Assembly (NCBI RefSeq): GCF_016860605.1
Contig: NZ_BNJR01000016.1
Coordinates: 62,001 to 126,000, forward strand
Reading direction: 5' to 3'
DNA from: Lentilactobacillus fungorum
GTDB lineage: Bacteria > Bacillota > Bacilli > Lactobacillales > Lactobacillaceae
Length of the DNA stretch: 64,000 bases
Position numbers and translations under genes: made by a program. The notes beneath the pieces were generated by a model. The model did no database searches. It saw nothing but the letters and a program-made list of their open reading frames with translations, and was not told where the DNA came from. Below, piece after piece: positions 9,208 to 18,323 of this stretch (positions are counted from its first letter, which is position 1; each line of letters begins with the position of its first letter).

Positions 9208-9327
9208 ATGATTCGATTTTCATTTAAAGTTATCATTTTGGGGATCGTCACTTTGTTAGTTGTATACGATGATGGTGCTGTAGCACGGGCAATCTCAAAC
9301 CAGATTTTGAGTTTTTTATATTATTAA
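9208..9327 (+). CDS. candidate 39-residue hydrophobic peptide
   Basis: The ATG at 9208 opens a 39-codon frame: MIRFSFKVIILGIVTLLVVY is a basic-then-hydrophobic segment like a signal peptide or single membrane helix, then DDGAVARAISNQILSFLYY. It lies downstream of a good promoter, and a hairpin with a T-run overlaps its last codons. Against it, the nearest Shine-Dalgarno-like motif (AGAGGAAG) is about 36 bases from the ATG, too far to serve it. I do not recognise the family. It could be a small membrane or exported peptide, or the RNA itself may be the product. Confidence 0.35.
   Translation: MIRFSFKVIILGIVTLLVVYDDGAVARAISNQILSFLYY
9294..9317 (+). terminator. short hairpin terminator
   Basis: CTCAAA (9294-9299) pairs with TTTGAG (9306-9311) and is followed at once by six T residues. 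It would end a transcript of roughly 160 bases starting near 9160. Confidence 0.5.
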
Positions 9328-9353
9328 ATGTCCATATCAATGATGGTGATCAA

Positions 9354-9458
9354 ATGAAAAACAAATTTAATTGGGTGAAATTATTAAAATTGTTTTTATT
9401 GGTAATCATAATAATGATCGTTTATGTGTGTTTGTATTGGTACGGTCGAAACTGGTAG
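9354..9458 (+). CDS. candidate 34-residue single-helix membrane peptide
   Basis: A 34-codon frame from ATG 9354: a cationic start (MKNKFNWVKLLK), then LFLLVIIIMIVYVCLYW, a classic membrane helix, then YGRNW. Upstream GATGGTGAT is only a weak ribosome binding site. The charge pattern (positive inside, aromatic belt at the other end) is what a real small membrane protein would show, but chance cannot be excluded. There is no recognised family. Confidence 0.35.
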   Translation: MKNKFNWVKLLKLFLLVIIIMIVYVCLYWYGRNW

Positions 9459-9823
9459 ATAGTCATTAAAGCTTATTTACTTGTTGAGCAATTAAGAGAA
9501 AACTCAGAAGCTAATCGTCTGGAATGCCGATGTTGTTTACTGCATCGAAGAGAAAGTAATGGGGGGATAAAGCCAAAGACATTGAGACAAAGGGGTAATA
9601 TTTTTTAGGAAAAGCTGAAGATAAATTGTTAAATATTAACCTGAATCATTTATATCATCTCGTACATCAACGATAGTTACTGGTGTATCGACATTATATG
9701 ATATTTCCTTTTTCACCATTGAGGGAAAAGAAAATGCGGTGATAGCCCAAGGATCACTTGCGATCGCTTTGTTGACATATTTGTTATTTAATGATGCCAA
9801 TACTGTTAAAGGGGTTGGGGTTT
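9459..9823. other. leader region of the large surface protein gene
   Basis: About 365 bp without a supportable gene. A TTGACA at 9772-9777 is the best -35 candidate for the following surface protein, though the matching -10 is poor. AAAGGGG at 9808-9814 is the ribosome binding site of the next gene. Confidence 0.4.
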
Positions 9824-12800
9824 ATGAAATCAGTTTATTGTAATAAGGCATACCGAAAGTGGATAATAGCCATTGTGCTGTGGGTGTTAGCTATTTTGTT
9901 CTTAACCGAAACGTCAGCAGCTAGCGCCCAGGCGGTCAATCGGCTAACCACGATTCCGGCAATTCAAAATACACTATCAAAGGCTGTTAGCCATCAATAT
10001 CAAACGGGATTAACCAGCTCAACGTTAAATAGTCCAGTGTCAGCTTCGTCAGCTATAGATTTGACCAACAGTACAGTTGAGTTCGATCCAACGGTCATTA
10101 CAGATTCGAATCCCAGCTTTTATCCGAACCAAACCATTAATCTGATGGCCCTAATTGAGGCTCAAGGAACTGGGGAAGCCTATGTAAATGGAAATGTGAA
10201 AATTTTTCTCAATAAAGATATTTTTAAGCCTGTCAGTGCCAGTGACGTCTCGTCGAGTGAATTTCTAAGAGGGCAAGTAACAATTTCCGAGACAGACACT
10301 GATTATGTTATTAACCTTCCGATTGGGATAGTTCCAAGCGGGGCACACATTGGAATTCCATTTTTGGCAACCCTCAAGCCTGGCAAGATCCATCATAATC
10401 AGAATTATCAGATCCCCAGCGAATATTATGATGCCGATAATAACTTGCTGTTTAAGACAAATAAATTTGCGGTTCATACAGTGACTGATCCGCCAACCGC
10501 ATCTGGGCCCGGAAAAGTTGATTCATTAAATGAGTCGTATTGGGACAATGAGAATAAACTTAAGACACCTCAGAAAATAAGTATTAATCAAGATAGTTCA
10601 TATTACTACGATGCCAAAACCGAACCGGGGGACTATACTTTCACGGTTCAATTGCCAACAGGATATACGGTTCCCGATGGTGGTAGTGGGGGATGGACCT
10701 ATCACCCAGACACCAACCAGCTAATTCAGCAGGTAACCATTAATACCAAGTCGGGGTTAGCCACTAACGGGTCGTTAGGAAGCTTTACGTTAACAATTCC
10801 TGCCGGATATGTTGCCGGGACTTCAACAAAATTGTTGATGACGGTGACAGGACCGAATGGAGAAGCTTCGGCAACTAGTAAAAGCGTCAGTATTTTTAAG
10901 GCACCGACCCCAACTAATTATTTCAGTATAACTGGTTCGAAACGAATTGCATTTGGCACTGGAAGTTGGCAGTCAGATGTTAACAAAATTTCGACTGATA
11001 CATCTATCATCTCCACGATCACACCATTATCATCAATGACGGTTGGCAAATACGGTGGTCATGATACGATTGATTCGGCTGCGTTAGCCAGCGTAACCGA
11101 TATACCACAATTTGATTATCCAATCTCCCAGATTGCGTTTAATAATACGACTTCGTTGAGTTCAGATCTCAAGCAAAAACTTGATCAGAATGAAATTGAA
11201 GGAGTATACAGCGAAAATGGTATAAGTAAAACTGTTAACTTGGGAAGTGTATCGTTTGATGACCCCCTAGAAATCAATGAAGCGAATCAGCGGGCATATT
11301 CAAGTATCAAAATAACATTTGCTTCGCCAGTCCAACTTAGCAAAGCAGGTACTGGTCAATTCTCAATTAAGACTACGGGTCACCTCACTCACGCTACAAT
11401 TGACCAGTTTAAGGAGAGTCAAAGTTCTTCTCAATCCTATTATAACCGCATGTCCGCTCAGTTTTCTCCTTCAGGTTCATCAGTCTACACAGGAACAACT
11501 TCAAGCAGTGATTATATTAGTCTGACGAAGGACATGCCAAGCGTTGGTAGTCCTCGATTGACACTTCACGGTCAAAATGGCACGCAAATGCTGGGTGGGA
11601 AACCATTGTTGGTTAATTTTGACTTGAATGCATACAATAATGGAAATGATAAAATTCTCCCTCAAAATGGTAAGGTCATCTATTTGGTTCCGGATGGGGT
11701 TTCGTTGGATTCAACCGATACTGGCGACATTAAGAATCTGAAGAACTTAACCGTTCAAAAAAACTATGCTGGCTCTGGTAAGACGGCCATCATCGGCGAA
11801 ATTACGAACGCGGCAGTTTTTGGGACCAGTAATGGATCGGTAAACTATCAAATTCCCCTCACCGCAGACGCTTCTGTGTACTCTGGTTCATATAATGTCG
11901 AGGCCTTCTTCGTTTTCACTAATAATAACGGCAAAGCTGGCAATAAAACTGATCTCAGTGTCGATGAGAACGCCGCTCGTATACCTGACCAATATGGACT
12001 GTATGCTTCTACTAATAACCCAAAGAGAATTATTTCTAATGAAGCTTCGTTTACCTACTTACCAGACCGAAAACTAGTTAATGCTAATAAGGTTAAGGTG
12101 TTTAATCCGGAAACCAACCAGTGGAGTGAGCCAGTTTCAGATACCGGGGATAACGCATTTACTAACGACAAACTGGAGTACGACAATTCAATTAAAAATG
12201 ATGGCTTATCACCTTATACGTATCTTGATATTATTGGTGTTTTGCCGTATCCGGATGATGTGAAAATTAACGGGACTAGAGGTTCTAACGTTGCAATTCA
12301 TCTCACCGGGCCAATCAGTCTTGATAATGACAGGTATACGGTGTCATATTCTACCGCGACTCCAAACAAGGACTTAGTCAAAAATTATGATGCTAAATTT
12401 GAGACCACTGAATCCGATTGGTCTAAAGCCACGATGATTCGAATTAAGTCAAAAACCGGAACCACTTTAGGGATTGGAGATTTAATCAACTTTACCTACC
12501 CAGCCCAAGTACCAAATATCAGTAAGGAGGCGCCTGATGCAAATAAGGCCCAGGGAATTAACACTTTCATTATCCGAACCAGTGACAATGACGTTAATTT
12601 GCTGGAGTCGACTCCAGCCACGGTTCGCGTTAAGCAGCCTTACGTTCCAGTTAGCCTACAGTTTTGGACCAAAGATCAGGATGGAACAGCGCATCAGATT
12701 AAGGATCCCCAGACAGTTACGGATCAAAAGATTGGCAGCACGTTTACCAAGAATGCTGCCGATTACCCGGTTGACCACTATGTTCCGGCCGATAGCAGTG

Positions 12801-13930
12801 ATCACTCGATTAAAGTGAGTCGAGCAGCAAATAACAACGTTCTTAAATTGTGGTATAACCCAAAGTCAAGTGATGCGACGGTTAATGGCGTTGTTAAGTT
12901 CCAAGATAGCGCTGGCAATTCTCTAGATAAGGACATTTCTTTTAGTGGAGTAAGCGGCTACCGGTACGATGTAACGGCCATTTCCGCCGTGAAAGCTGCT
13001 CAAAAGAAAATTCAAGACGACGGTTATCAGCTGCAAAGCACGGTTGGTGATCCAAAGGGGATTTTTATTTTTGAGAAACCGGTAACGGTGATTTACAAAT
13101 ATGAAAAGCCAGTTACTTCACCAACCCCATCCCCTACACCAACCCCAATAACGGGCCCTAACCCGAATCCAATAACGTCCCCAAACCTAACGCCAACTCT
13201 ACAGCCAACATCTCAACCGATCCTGAATCCTAACAAGTCAATCGCCGCAAAGAATGAAGCTGTTTATGCGTTGAAGAAGATTTATCTCTATCAAAAACCA
13301 ACCTTCAAGAAATCACAACGCCAAGCTGGCTACGTGTCTAAGCCGCGAGTTCATCGCCCGATGTTTGTCGTGACTGGCTATGCCCGCTCAGCAAATGGGA
13401 TTTTGCGTTACAAAGTTAGAGACGTGAACCATCTTACCAAAAATCGCCATAAGACTGGTTATATTACGGCAAGGTGGGCTTATATCCGGCCAGTCTATTA
13501 TCAAAGTACGCACAAAACACTGACGGTTATTAATCCACGCGGTGTTAATGAGTATCGAGCCGTTAATCTAACGGGAAAGGTTCACAATTTTAAGCAGGGG
13601 CAAGTTCTTCAGGTGAAAAAATTTGTCCACCATAACTTGACTACCCGCTACGTGTTAGCGAATGGTCACTACATCACAGGGAACCGAAAACTGGTTCAAA
13701 TGGGGGAAAAAGAATTCCCTAAGTATGTAAAAGCGAAGACTTCGATTAATCGTTATCGAACCGTTAACCTGACACAAAAAAATAAGCACTATAAGAAGAA
13801 TAAGGTCTTCAAGGTGCGCGCGGTTGACTACTCATATGAAAATAGCGTGATAAATCACGGTACGATGCGTTACAAAGTTGCTGGTGGATACATTACGGCT
13901 AACGCTCACTTGGTTAAAGCCGTGAAGTAG
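9824..13930 (+). CDS. large secreted adhesin-like protein with C-terminal DUF5776 region
   Basis: A 1368-residue extracellular protein. I start it at ATG 9824, nine bases after AAAGGGG; a more upstream ATG at 9791 lacks a site. Residues 1-38 form a signal peptide (basic start, WIIAIVLWVLAILFL core, cleavage near TSAASAQA). Residues of about 40-940 are Ser/Thr/Asn-rich beta-sandwich-like repeats without close family match. About 945-1095 resembles MucBP-type modules (VKFQDSAGN and VIYKYEKP ends). A Pro/Thr linker of about 40 residues follows, and from about 1145 a lysine/arginine/tyrosine-rich DUF5776-type region begins (AVYALKKIYLYQKPTFKKSQ). There is no LPXTG motif, so attachment is probably by the cationic C-terminus binding the wall. 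A likely role is adhesion or aggregation. Confidence 0.85.
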   Translation: MKSVYCNKAYRKWIIAIVLWVLAILFLTETSAASAQAVNRLTTIPAIQNTLSKAVSHQYQTGLTSSTLNSPVSASSAIDLTNSTVEFDPTVITDSNPSFYPNQTINLMALIEAQGTGEAYVNGNVKIFLNKDIFKPVSASDVSSSEFLRGQVTISETDTDYVINLPIGIVPSGAHIGIPFLATLKPGKIHHNQNYQIPSEYYDADNNLLFKTNKFAVHTVTDPPTASGPGKVDSLNESYWDNENKLKTPQKISINQDSSYYYDAKTEPGDYTFTVQLPTGYTVPDGGSGGWTYHPDTNQLIQQVTINTKSGLATNGSLGSFTLTIPAGYVAGTSTKLLMTVTGPNGEASATSKSVSIFKAPTPTNYFSITGSKRIAFGTGSWQSDVNKISTDTSIISTITPLSSMTVGKYGGHDTIDSAALASVTDIPQFDYPISQIAFNNTTSLSSDLKQKLDQNEIEGVYSENGISKTVNLGSVSFDDPLEINEANQRAYSSIKITFASPVQLSKAGTGQFSIKTTGHLTHATIDQFKESQSSSQSYYNRMSAQFSPSGSSVYTGTTSSSDYISLTKDMPSVGSPRLTLHGQNGTQMLGGKPLLVNFDLNAYNNGNDKILPQNGKVIYLVPDGVSLDSTDTGDIKNLKNLTVQKNYAGSGKTAIIGEITNAAVFGTSNGSVNYQIPLTADASVYSGSYNVEAFFVFTNNNGKAGNKTDLSVDENAARIPDQYGLYASTNNPKRIISNEASFTYLPDRKLVNANKVKVFNPETNQWSEPVSDTGDNAFTNDKLEYDNSIKNDGLSPYTYLDIIGVLPYPDDVKINGTRGSNVAIHLTGPISLDNDRYTVSYSTATPNKDLVKNYDAKFETTESDWSKATMIRIKSKTGTTLGIGDLINFTYPAQVPNISKEAPDANKAQGINTFIIRTSDNDVNLLESTPATVRVKQPYVPVSLQFWTKDQDGTAHQIKDPQTVTDQKIGSTFTKNAADYPVDHYVPADSSDHSIKVSRAANNNVLKLWYNPKSSDATVNGVVKFQDSAGNSLDKDISFSGVSGYRYDVTAISAVKAAQKKIQDDGYQLQSTVGDPKGIFIFEKPVTVIYKYEKPVTSPTPSPTPTPITGPNPNPITSPNLTPTLQPTSQPILNPNKSIAAKNEAVYALKKIYLYQKPTFKKSQRQAGYVSKPRVHRPMFVVTGYARSANGILRYKVRDVNHLTKNRHKTGYITARWAYIRPVYYQSTHKTLTVINPRGVNEYRAVNLTGKVHNFKQGQVLQVKKFVHHNLTTRYVLANGHYITGNRKLVQMGEKEFPKYVKAKTSINRYRTVNLTQKNKHYKKNKVFKVRAVDYSYENSVINHGTMRYKVAGGYITANAHLVKAVK

Positions 13931-13942
13931 CGCCAATCTAAC

Positions 13943-13974
13943 AAATCCGCGAACCGAAAAGTCCGTGGATTTTG
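13943..13974 (+). terminator. terminator of the large surface protein gene
   Basis: AAATCCGCG pairs with CGTGGATTT (one G-U pair) around a short loop, followed by TTTTG and further T-rich sequence. It begins 12 bases after the stop codon. Confidence 0.65.
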
Positions 13975-14175
13975 TTCTGTTCTTTTTACCGAACAAACGT
14001 AGGTCCCACGAACCAACCGGAAATCACTCATTTTAAACGGTTGGATAGATGTTACCCAGGAAGTGCAGCTGTAGCATGCAAGGATTATCAATTATTTCTA
14101 GAAAAATATGAGGTTATAACGGGGCGCTAATTAAAAACCGATCATTTTGTGATGGCTTAATGGGGGGGGACTGCA

Positions 14176-14463
14176 ATGACAAAATTTGACTTAATGATGC
14201 AACTGCAGTTAACTTTTTTACAGTTTAATAGTTTTGCTATACAAACAAATCAGCCGGCATTTTTTACAAAGGAATTTAATGATACCGTGATCGTCTACAC
14301 CGTGCCAAATGCTTGCGATTATTTCATACCGACTCACTTTTATGATTTGATCCAAGAGATAAAACGTTACGATGGTTCCAATTTATACTATGCCGACACG
14401 CTGTTTGATTTGGTGGAAATTGATATTCAGATAAGAAAAGAAGGTTTATCCGAGTGTAATTAA
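14176..14463 (+). CDS. small hypothetical protein
   Basis: A 95-residue, slightly acidic protein that I do not recognise. It is soluble in character, with no signal peptide or membrane helix, and rich in Phe, Tyr and Asp (for example NACDYFIPTHFYDLIQEIKR). A run of eight G residues ending 7 bases before the ATG can serve as ribosome binding site. It lies alone between the large surface protein gene and a convergent oxidase gene. A role cannot be inferred. Confidence 0.55.
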   Translation: MTKFDLMMQLQLTFLQFNSFAIQTNQPAFFTKEFNDTVIVYTVPNACDYFIPTHFYDLIQEIKRYDGSNLYYADTLFDLVEIDIQIRKEGLSECN

Positions 14464-14591
14464 TTTAACTAAACAAGAGATGAAAATATCAAAAGACTCA
14501 TGGCACGCAATTGAAATGAATAGCGTGATAAATGGACTACGGCTTAATAATAGAAGAGCAATGGGCTTTATATTCGTAAAATGTTTCAGAT

Positions 14592-14638
14592 AAAAAATGC
14601 CTCAGATCAATAGCGTTAAAATTCTATATCCGAGGCAT
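14592..14638 (-). terminator. terminator of the flavin oxidase-like gene
   Basis: On the minus strand ATGCCTCGGATAT pairs with ATTGATCTGAGGCAT and is followed by a run of six T residues. It lies 27 bases past the stop of the minus-strand gene. Confidence 0.8.
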
Positions 14639-14664
14639 ATGCCAACAAGTATTTTATTTTGAAA

Positions 14665-15081
14665 TCAGTCATTTACTGGTTTATTTTCAATTTCAATCCC
14701 AGCGTTTTTCCCGGCATCCAGGCTAACAGTCCGATCAACGGAGATGACCACGGCAGCGATTGCTTTGGGGAGTTTGTTCACCGATGCATATTCCTGCGCG
14801 TCGTCAAATATTTGATCATCTTGGTGAATCGTCGCCCGACCTTCTACACGAAACCCTTTTAAGCCAGGGTAAGGATGAAAGGCAGCCGCAATTTTAGGAT
14901 TAACTTGAACGTTGTGCCATGACTGATGTCCGGTTTCTTCATTGTATATCAGGTGTTCATCATCAAAAACTCGCAGAGTCCCTTTAGGACCAATTTGGGG
15001 ATTGCCATTTTCATCAACGGTTGCTACAAAACCAAAGGCATCATTAACTAATTGTTTTTGTTCGTCACTCAAAGTTGCCAT
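14665..15081 (-). CDS. pyridoxamine 5'-phosphate oxidase-family protein
   Basis: A 138-residue split-barrel flavin-binding protein. The N-terminal VNDAFGFVATVDENGNPQIG and the following strand LIYNEETGHQSWHNVQVNPK match the PNPOx-like family, in which a first strand carries the substrate-independent FMN-binding face and Q/S-x-K/W-x-N-x-x-x-N-P-x marks the middle. Members bind FMN, F420 or heme and carry out redox chemistry; many lactobacillar copies are stress proteins of unknown substrate. The ribosome binding site (AGGAGG) is strong, and a terminator follows. It appears monocistronic. Confidence 0.85.
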   Translation of the reverse strand: MATLSDEQKQLVNDAFGFVATVDENGNPQIGPKGTLRVFDDEHLIYNEETGHQSWHNVQVNPKIAAAFHPYPGLKGFRVEGRATIHQDDQIFDDAQEYASVNKLPKAIAAVVISVDRTVSLDAGKNAGIEIENKPVND

Positions 15082-15358
15082 TACGTAAACCTCCTATTTT
15101 GGATAAAGTAATAGTAGTCAAAATCCGGTCTTTCTTCATCAGGATATGGTCATGAACCAGTGGATTATTTGGCCTTATCGGATTAAGAAGCTACCACCTC
15201 CTTAATGTACAGCGCCTGTTAACAATTTGTAAAATACATTATTGGCTCATTTTTAGTAAGTGTCAATAAAAAAGTTTCTAAAGTTATCTTATCGCCGTCA
15301 GATTTACTAAAATAAATGTGTGGTAGTTTTATACACTTACACAGGAGAGGGTTACAAA

Positions 15359-15712
15359 ATGGAACGCGAAGAAATTTTTGCATACGTTAATCAAAAATAT
15401 CATTCCCAACCAGAGTATTTATGGAAAAAGTATCCCAGTTACGCGGTGTTAAGGCATCAAGATAATCGTAAGTGGTATGGGTTAGTGATGGAAGTGGCCA
15501 GGAAAAACTTGGCCCTTGGAGAAAGTGGTTCAGAAGACGTGATGGATATCAAAATGATGCCAGACGAAATTGACGCCTTGCAAAAGATGAACGGATTTCT
15601 GCCAGCCTATCATATGAATAAAGACAATTGGCTGTCTGTGAGGATTAGCCAAGTGCCAACGTCAGAAAATCACCAACTGATTGACGCCAGTTATCAATTG
15701 ACTAACAAATAG
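15359..15712 (+). CDS. MmcQ/YjbR family protein
   Basis: A 117-residue protein of the MmcQ/YjbR family, recognisable from YVNQKYHSQPEYLWKKYPSY at the start, WYGLVMEV in the middle and the C-terminal HMNKDNWLSVRI, where the N-K-x-x-W motif of the family is visible. The fold is CyaY-like and DNA binding has been suggested for relatives; the cellular role is unknown. The start is set at ATG 15359 because GGAGAGG lies 8 bases upstream. A strong terminator follows directly, so the gene is monocistronic. Confidence 0.85.
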   Translation: MEREEIFAYVNQKYHSQPEYLWKKYPSYAVLRHQDNRKWYGLVMEVARKNLALGESGSEDVMDIKMMPDEIDALQKMNGFLPAYHMNKDNWLSVRISQVPTSENHQLIDASYQLTNK

Positions 15713-15727
15713 TTTTAAATAATCAAC

Positions 15728-15772
15728 AGGCCTCATTGCTTCCGGAAGTTTCTCGGAGAAGCAATGGGGCCT
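15728..15772 (+). terminator. strong hairpin terminator
   Basis: AGGCCTCATTGCTTC pairs with GAGAAGCAATGGGGCCT with nearly full complementarity, followed by ATTTGT. It ends the MmcQ/YjbR gene and could also serve the convergent gene. Confidence 0.75.
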
Positions 15773-15798
15773 ATTTGTCTAAAGGATTTTAACTTTTG

Positions 15799-16084
15799 CT
15801 AATAAAACTCATCTGAATCGTCATTGGCTAAGATGTGTTCAATTGATACTTGGTTGATAGTGGTCAAAAATGCCAGTTTCTGTTGCTGCAACTGCTGGAT
15901 TTCAGGGTTAGCTTGGCGGGTTTTAAGTAGATGACCAAGGAAGGGGGATGTGAAGGACGCAAAAAGCGTCTTTTGTTTAAACAGCGTAAGGCCTCCTAGA
16001 GCATGTAGAAGATACGGAGCAGTTTTAGGGAAACCGGTTTCCAAAATGAAATTCAATAAGCGATTCTTTTATATGAGGGCTCAT
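15799..16084 (-). pseudogene. small hypothetical gene, probably frameshifted
   Basis: The longer frame gives LLHALGGLTLFKQKTLFASF and a C-terminal ANDDSDEFY but only a TTG start without a ribosome binding site. In another frame an ATG at 16084, preceded by AAGG, reads MSPHIKESLIEFHFGNRFP and then stops at the same place where the long frame reads ETGFPKTAPY. Joining the two at the TTTCCCTAAAAC site gives one 94-residue protein through a single-base slip. I do not recognise the family. Either a recent frameshift or a programmed slip at this run could explain it; decay is simpler. Confidence 0.45.
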
Positions 16085-16102
16085 TACCTTGAGCCAAATT
16101 GT

Positions 16103-16131
16103 TTGACAACTTTTAGGAAAGCGTTTACCAT
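16103..16131 (+). promoter_or_regulatory. promoter with cre/LacI-type operator for the sugar operon
   Basis: TTGACA (16103-16108) and TACCAT (16126-16131) have a 17-base spacer. The sequence GGAAAGCGTTTACC (16116-16129) lies between and over them and matches the catabolite-responsive-element consensus TGWAANCGNTNWCA at all but the two end positions. It could be bound by CcpA or by the operon's own LacI-family regulator encoded at 20588. Either would block initiation. Confidence 0.7.
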
Positions 16132-16223
16132 ACACGGTAATTAGAAACGATTATGTCGACAAATCAAAATCAGTTCTAATCCAATTCTCGTTGTTGCTGT
16201 TTCATTTATTGGAGGAATTTATC

Positions 16224-16973
16224 ATGACATTAATTTTAAATACCTGGATTTTTGAAGATGATGTTCAAAATGGTGTCAAACAGGCTGACTTAGTGGATCG
16301 GGTTGCCAAGCTTGGCGCAGATGGCATTGAAGTCCGTCGCGAGTACTTTAAGGATTTTGATAGTGAACTATCAGCGGTTAAGAATCGAGCAAACGCTCAC
16401 AATTTGATTGTGAATTATAGTGTACCAGATGTTGTCTTTGAGCCGGACGGTGCTGTTAATCCAAAGCTTGGTCAGTACTTCGAAGAGGGAAAAGCCATGG
16501 GGATTAGCAAAATTAAGTTCAACACTGGAAATTTTGATCACTTTGATGGGGATCTGAAGGAAGCATTAGGCCAGTTCCCAATCGATGATATTGAGATGAA
16601 CGTTGAAAACGATCAGACAGCAGTTTCAGGCACGGTGGAGGCCATCAAGGCGTTCCTAACAGCTGCGCAAGCGGCCGGCCTTAGTCAACTGGGGTACGTG
16701 TATGACTTAGGCAACTGGGCCTTTACGCATGGCGACGCGGTTCTTGCCGCTAAGCAGTTAGCGCCGTTTACACACTACATTCACCTTAAGAATACGATTG
16801 ATCATAATGGTGAATTAACCACTTCAGATGATTTAGATACTGGCATTTTTGATTGGCGCCAGCTGCTCACATACTTACCGACAGACGTCGCCTTCGCGCT
16901 CGAATATCCGATGAAATCTGATGAGCAAATCAAAAAACAAGTTAAGCTACTCAAATCAGAAATAGGGGATTAA
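16224..16973 (+). CDS. sugar phosphate isomerase/epimerase (TIM barrel)
   Basis: A 249-residue AP-endonuclease-2-type TIM-barrel protein. The four metal ligands of the family are visible: Glu128 (in MNVEND), Asp161 (in YVYDLGNW), His187 (in YIHLKN) and Glu227 (in FALEYP). Enzymes of this fold interconvert keto sugars or their phosphates by 1,2-hydride or proton shift, or epimerise at C3. The start at ATG 16224 is supported by GGAGGA 7 bases upstream. It is the first gene of a five-gene operon with a permease, a KDG-kinase-like kinase, a decarboxylase/synthase and a SIS isomerase, so it probably acts on the imported sugar acid or its pentulose phosphate product. Confidence 0.85.
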   Translation: MTLILNTWIFEDDVQNGVKQADLVDRVAKLGADGIEVRREYFKDFDSELSAVKNRANAHNLIVNYSVPDVVFEPDGAVNPKLGQYFEEGKAMGISKIKFNTGNFDHFDGDLKEALGQFPIDDIEMNVENDQTAVSGTVEAIKAFLTAAQAAGLSQLGYVYDLGNWAFTHGDAVLAAKQLAPFTHYIHLKNTIDHNGELTTSDDLDTGIFDWRQLLTYLPTDVAFALEYPMKSDEQIKKQVKLLKSEIGD

Positions 16974-16976
16974 CTC

Positions 16977-18272
16977 ATGACATCAACAATTATTTCAATC
17001 CTACTTTTAATCACGTTTGTTGGGTTTATCTGGTATATCGTCAGAGGCGGCAACCTAATGATTGGGTTCTTCGTGATGGCAATTCTTTGGTCGGTTATTG
17101 GCTTGGTACCTTTTAATACCGCCATTCAGAAAGTCTTTGCCGAACCGGCTTTAAATTATGGGCCAACGATTATCTACATCGTCTTTGGATCCTGGTTTGG
17201 CCGGGTATTAGTTGATAGCGGAATTGCCCCGGCAATTTCTGAGGAAACAAACGCGGTTGGCAAAAAGAAACCGTTAATTGCGGCAATCCTAGTTATTTTA
17301 GTGACAACACTTATTTTTGTTAGCGCTTACGGTGTTGGCTCCGTGATTGCAATTGGCGTTATTCTGCTGCCGATTCTACTTTCAGTTGGATTGCCGCGTG
17401 ACCTTGCGCTTTCGGTTTTTTCCTTGGCAATTGGCGCGCCAATGTATATCAACGTTGTGCTGTTTAATCAGATTAAAGTTTTCTTTCCTAAAGACGTTTA
17501 TGGCGGCAAATACCTTGAATTTGGGATAATTGCGACCCTTGTTCAGCTAGTTGCTGTGATCATCATGCTGATTATTCACAGAAAACGGATTAATCCGGCC
17601 AACGCGGAAGAAAATCTAAAAATTATCGGTGCGGCAGACGCTACCGAAGAGCAAATTAAACGAGTACCTAAGATTGCATACGTCGTGCCAATTATTCCGG
17701 TATTTATGAACATGGTGTTTGGCTGGGATGCAATCCCGGCCTTGACGCTCGCAACTTTAATTGCCATTTTTATTACTGGCAATGGCACAACCTTCAAAAA
17801 GTTCACTGATTTTTTGAATGACACGATTAAACAATCGATTGGTGACATTGCTGGCTTAATTATGTTTTTGATGGCATTAATTATGTTTGCCGGCGCCGCT
17901 CAAATTAACGCACCACGATTCCGACCAATCTTTGAAGCAATTTTGCCGAATAGTCATTTAATTTTAGCGCTCATGATTGGTGTCCTGGCACCACTCGCAC
18001 TGTTCCGGGGCCCTTTGCATGTTTGGGGTGCTGGTGCTGCAACGGCTGCCGTACTTTCTGGTACGGGGTTGTTCAGCGATGCCTTCTTATTGCCCCTACT
18101 TTATGTACCATCTCTCATGGCGGTTTCAACTGATATTACCCAGTCTTGGAACGTTTGGGGGCTTGATTATATGAAGGTTGGTACCAAGAACTTCTTAAAA
18201 TTGGGAATTCCGGTGATGTGGCTTGTTTCGATTATTAATGAAGTGTTGGTATTTTACTTCTTTGGTCGCTAA
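16977..18272 (+). CDS. ion-transporter superfamily permease, likely sugar acid or organic anion
   Basis: A 431-residue membrane protein with about 12 hydrophobic segments and two similar halves, each with a glycine-rich loop (FGSWFGRVLVDSGIAPAISE and GSVIAIGVILLPILLSVG in the first; LFRGPLHVWGAGAATAAVL in the second). The layout resembles GntP/CitMHS-like members of the IT superfamily, which import gluconate, citrate and related anions with protons. It starts three bases after the isomerase stop, so the two are cotranslated. The neighbouring KDG-kinase-like gene favours a sugar acid. The exact family is uncertain because I work from the pattern alone. Confidence 0.75.
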   Translation: MTSTIISILLLITFVGFIWYIVRGGNLMIGFFVMAILWSVIGLVPFNTAIQKVFAEPALNYGPTIIYIVFGSWFGRVLVDSGIAPAISEETNAVGKKKPLIAAILVILVTTLIFVSAYGVGSVIAIGVILLPILLSVGLPRDLALSVFSLAIGAPMYINVVLFNQIKVFFPKDVYGGKYLEFGIIATLVQLVAVIIMLIIHRKRINPANAEENLKIIGAADATEEQIKRVPKIAYVVPIIPVFMNMVFGWDAIPALTLATLIAIFITGNGTTFKKFTDFLNDTIKQSIGDIAGLIMFLMALIMFAGAAQINAPRFRPIFEAILPNSHLILALMIGVLAPLALFRGPLHVWGAGAATAAVLSGTGLFSDAFLLPLLYVPSLMAVSTDITQSWNVWGLDYMKVGTKNFLKLGIPVMWLVSIINEVLVFYFFGR

Positions 18273-18323
18273 GATGAATTGAAAAATGATTAATGAATAA
18301 CTTAATGAAAAGAGGAAATGAAA

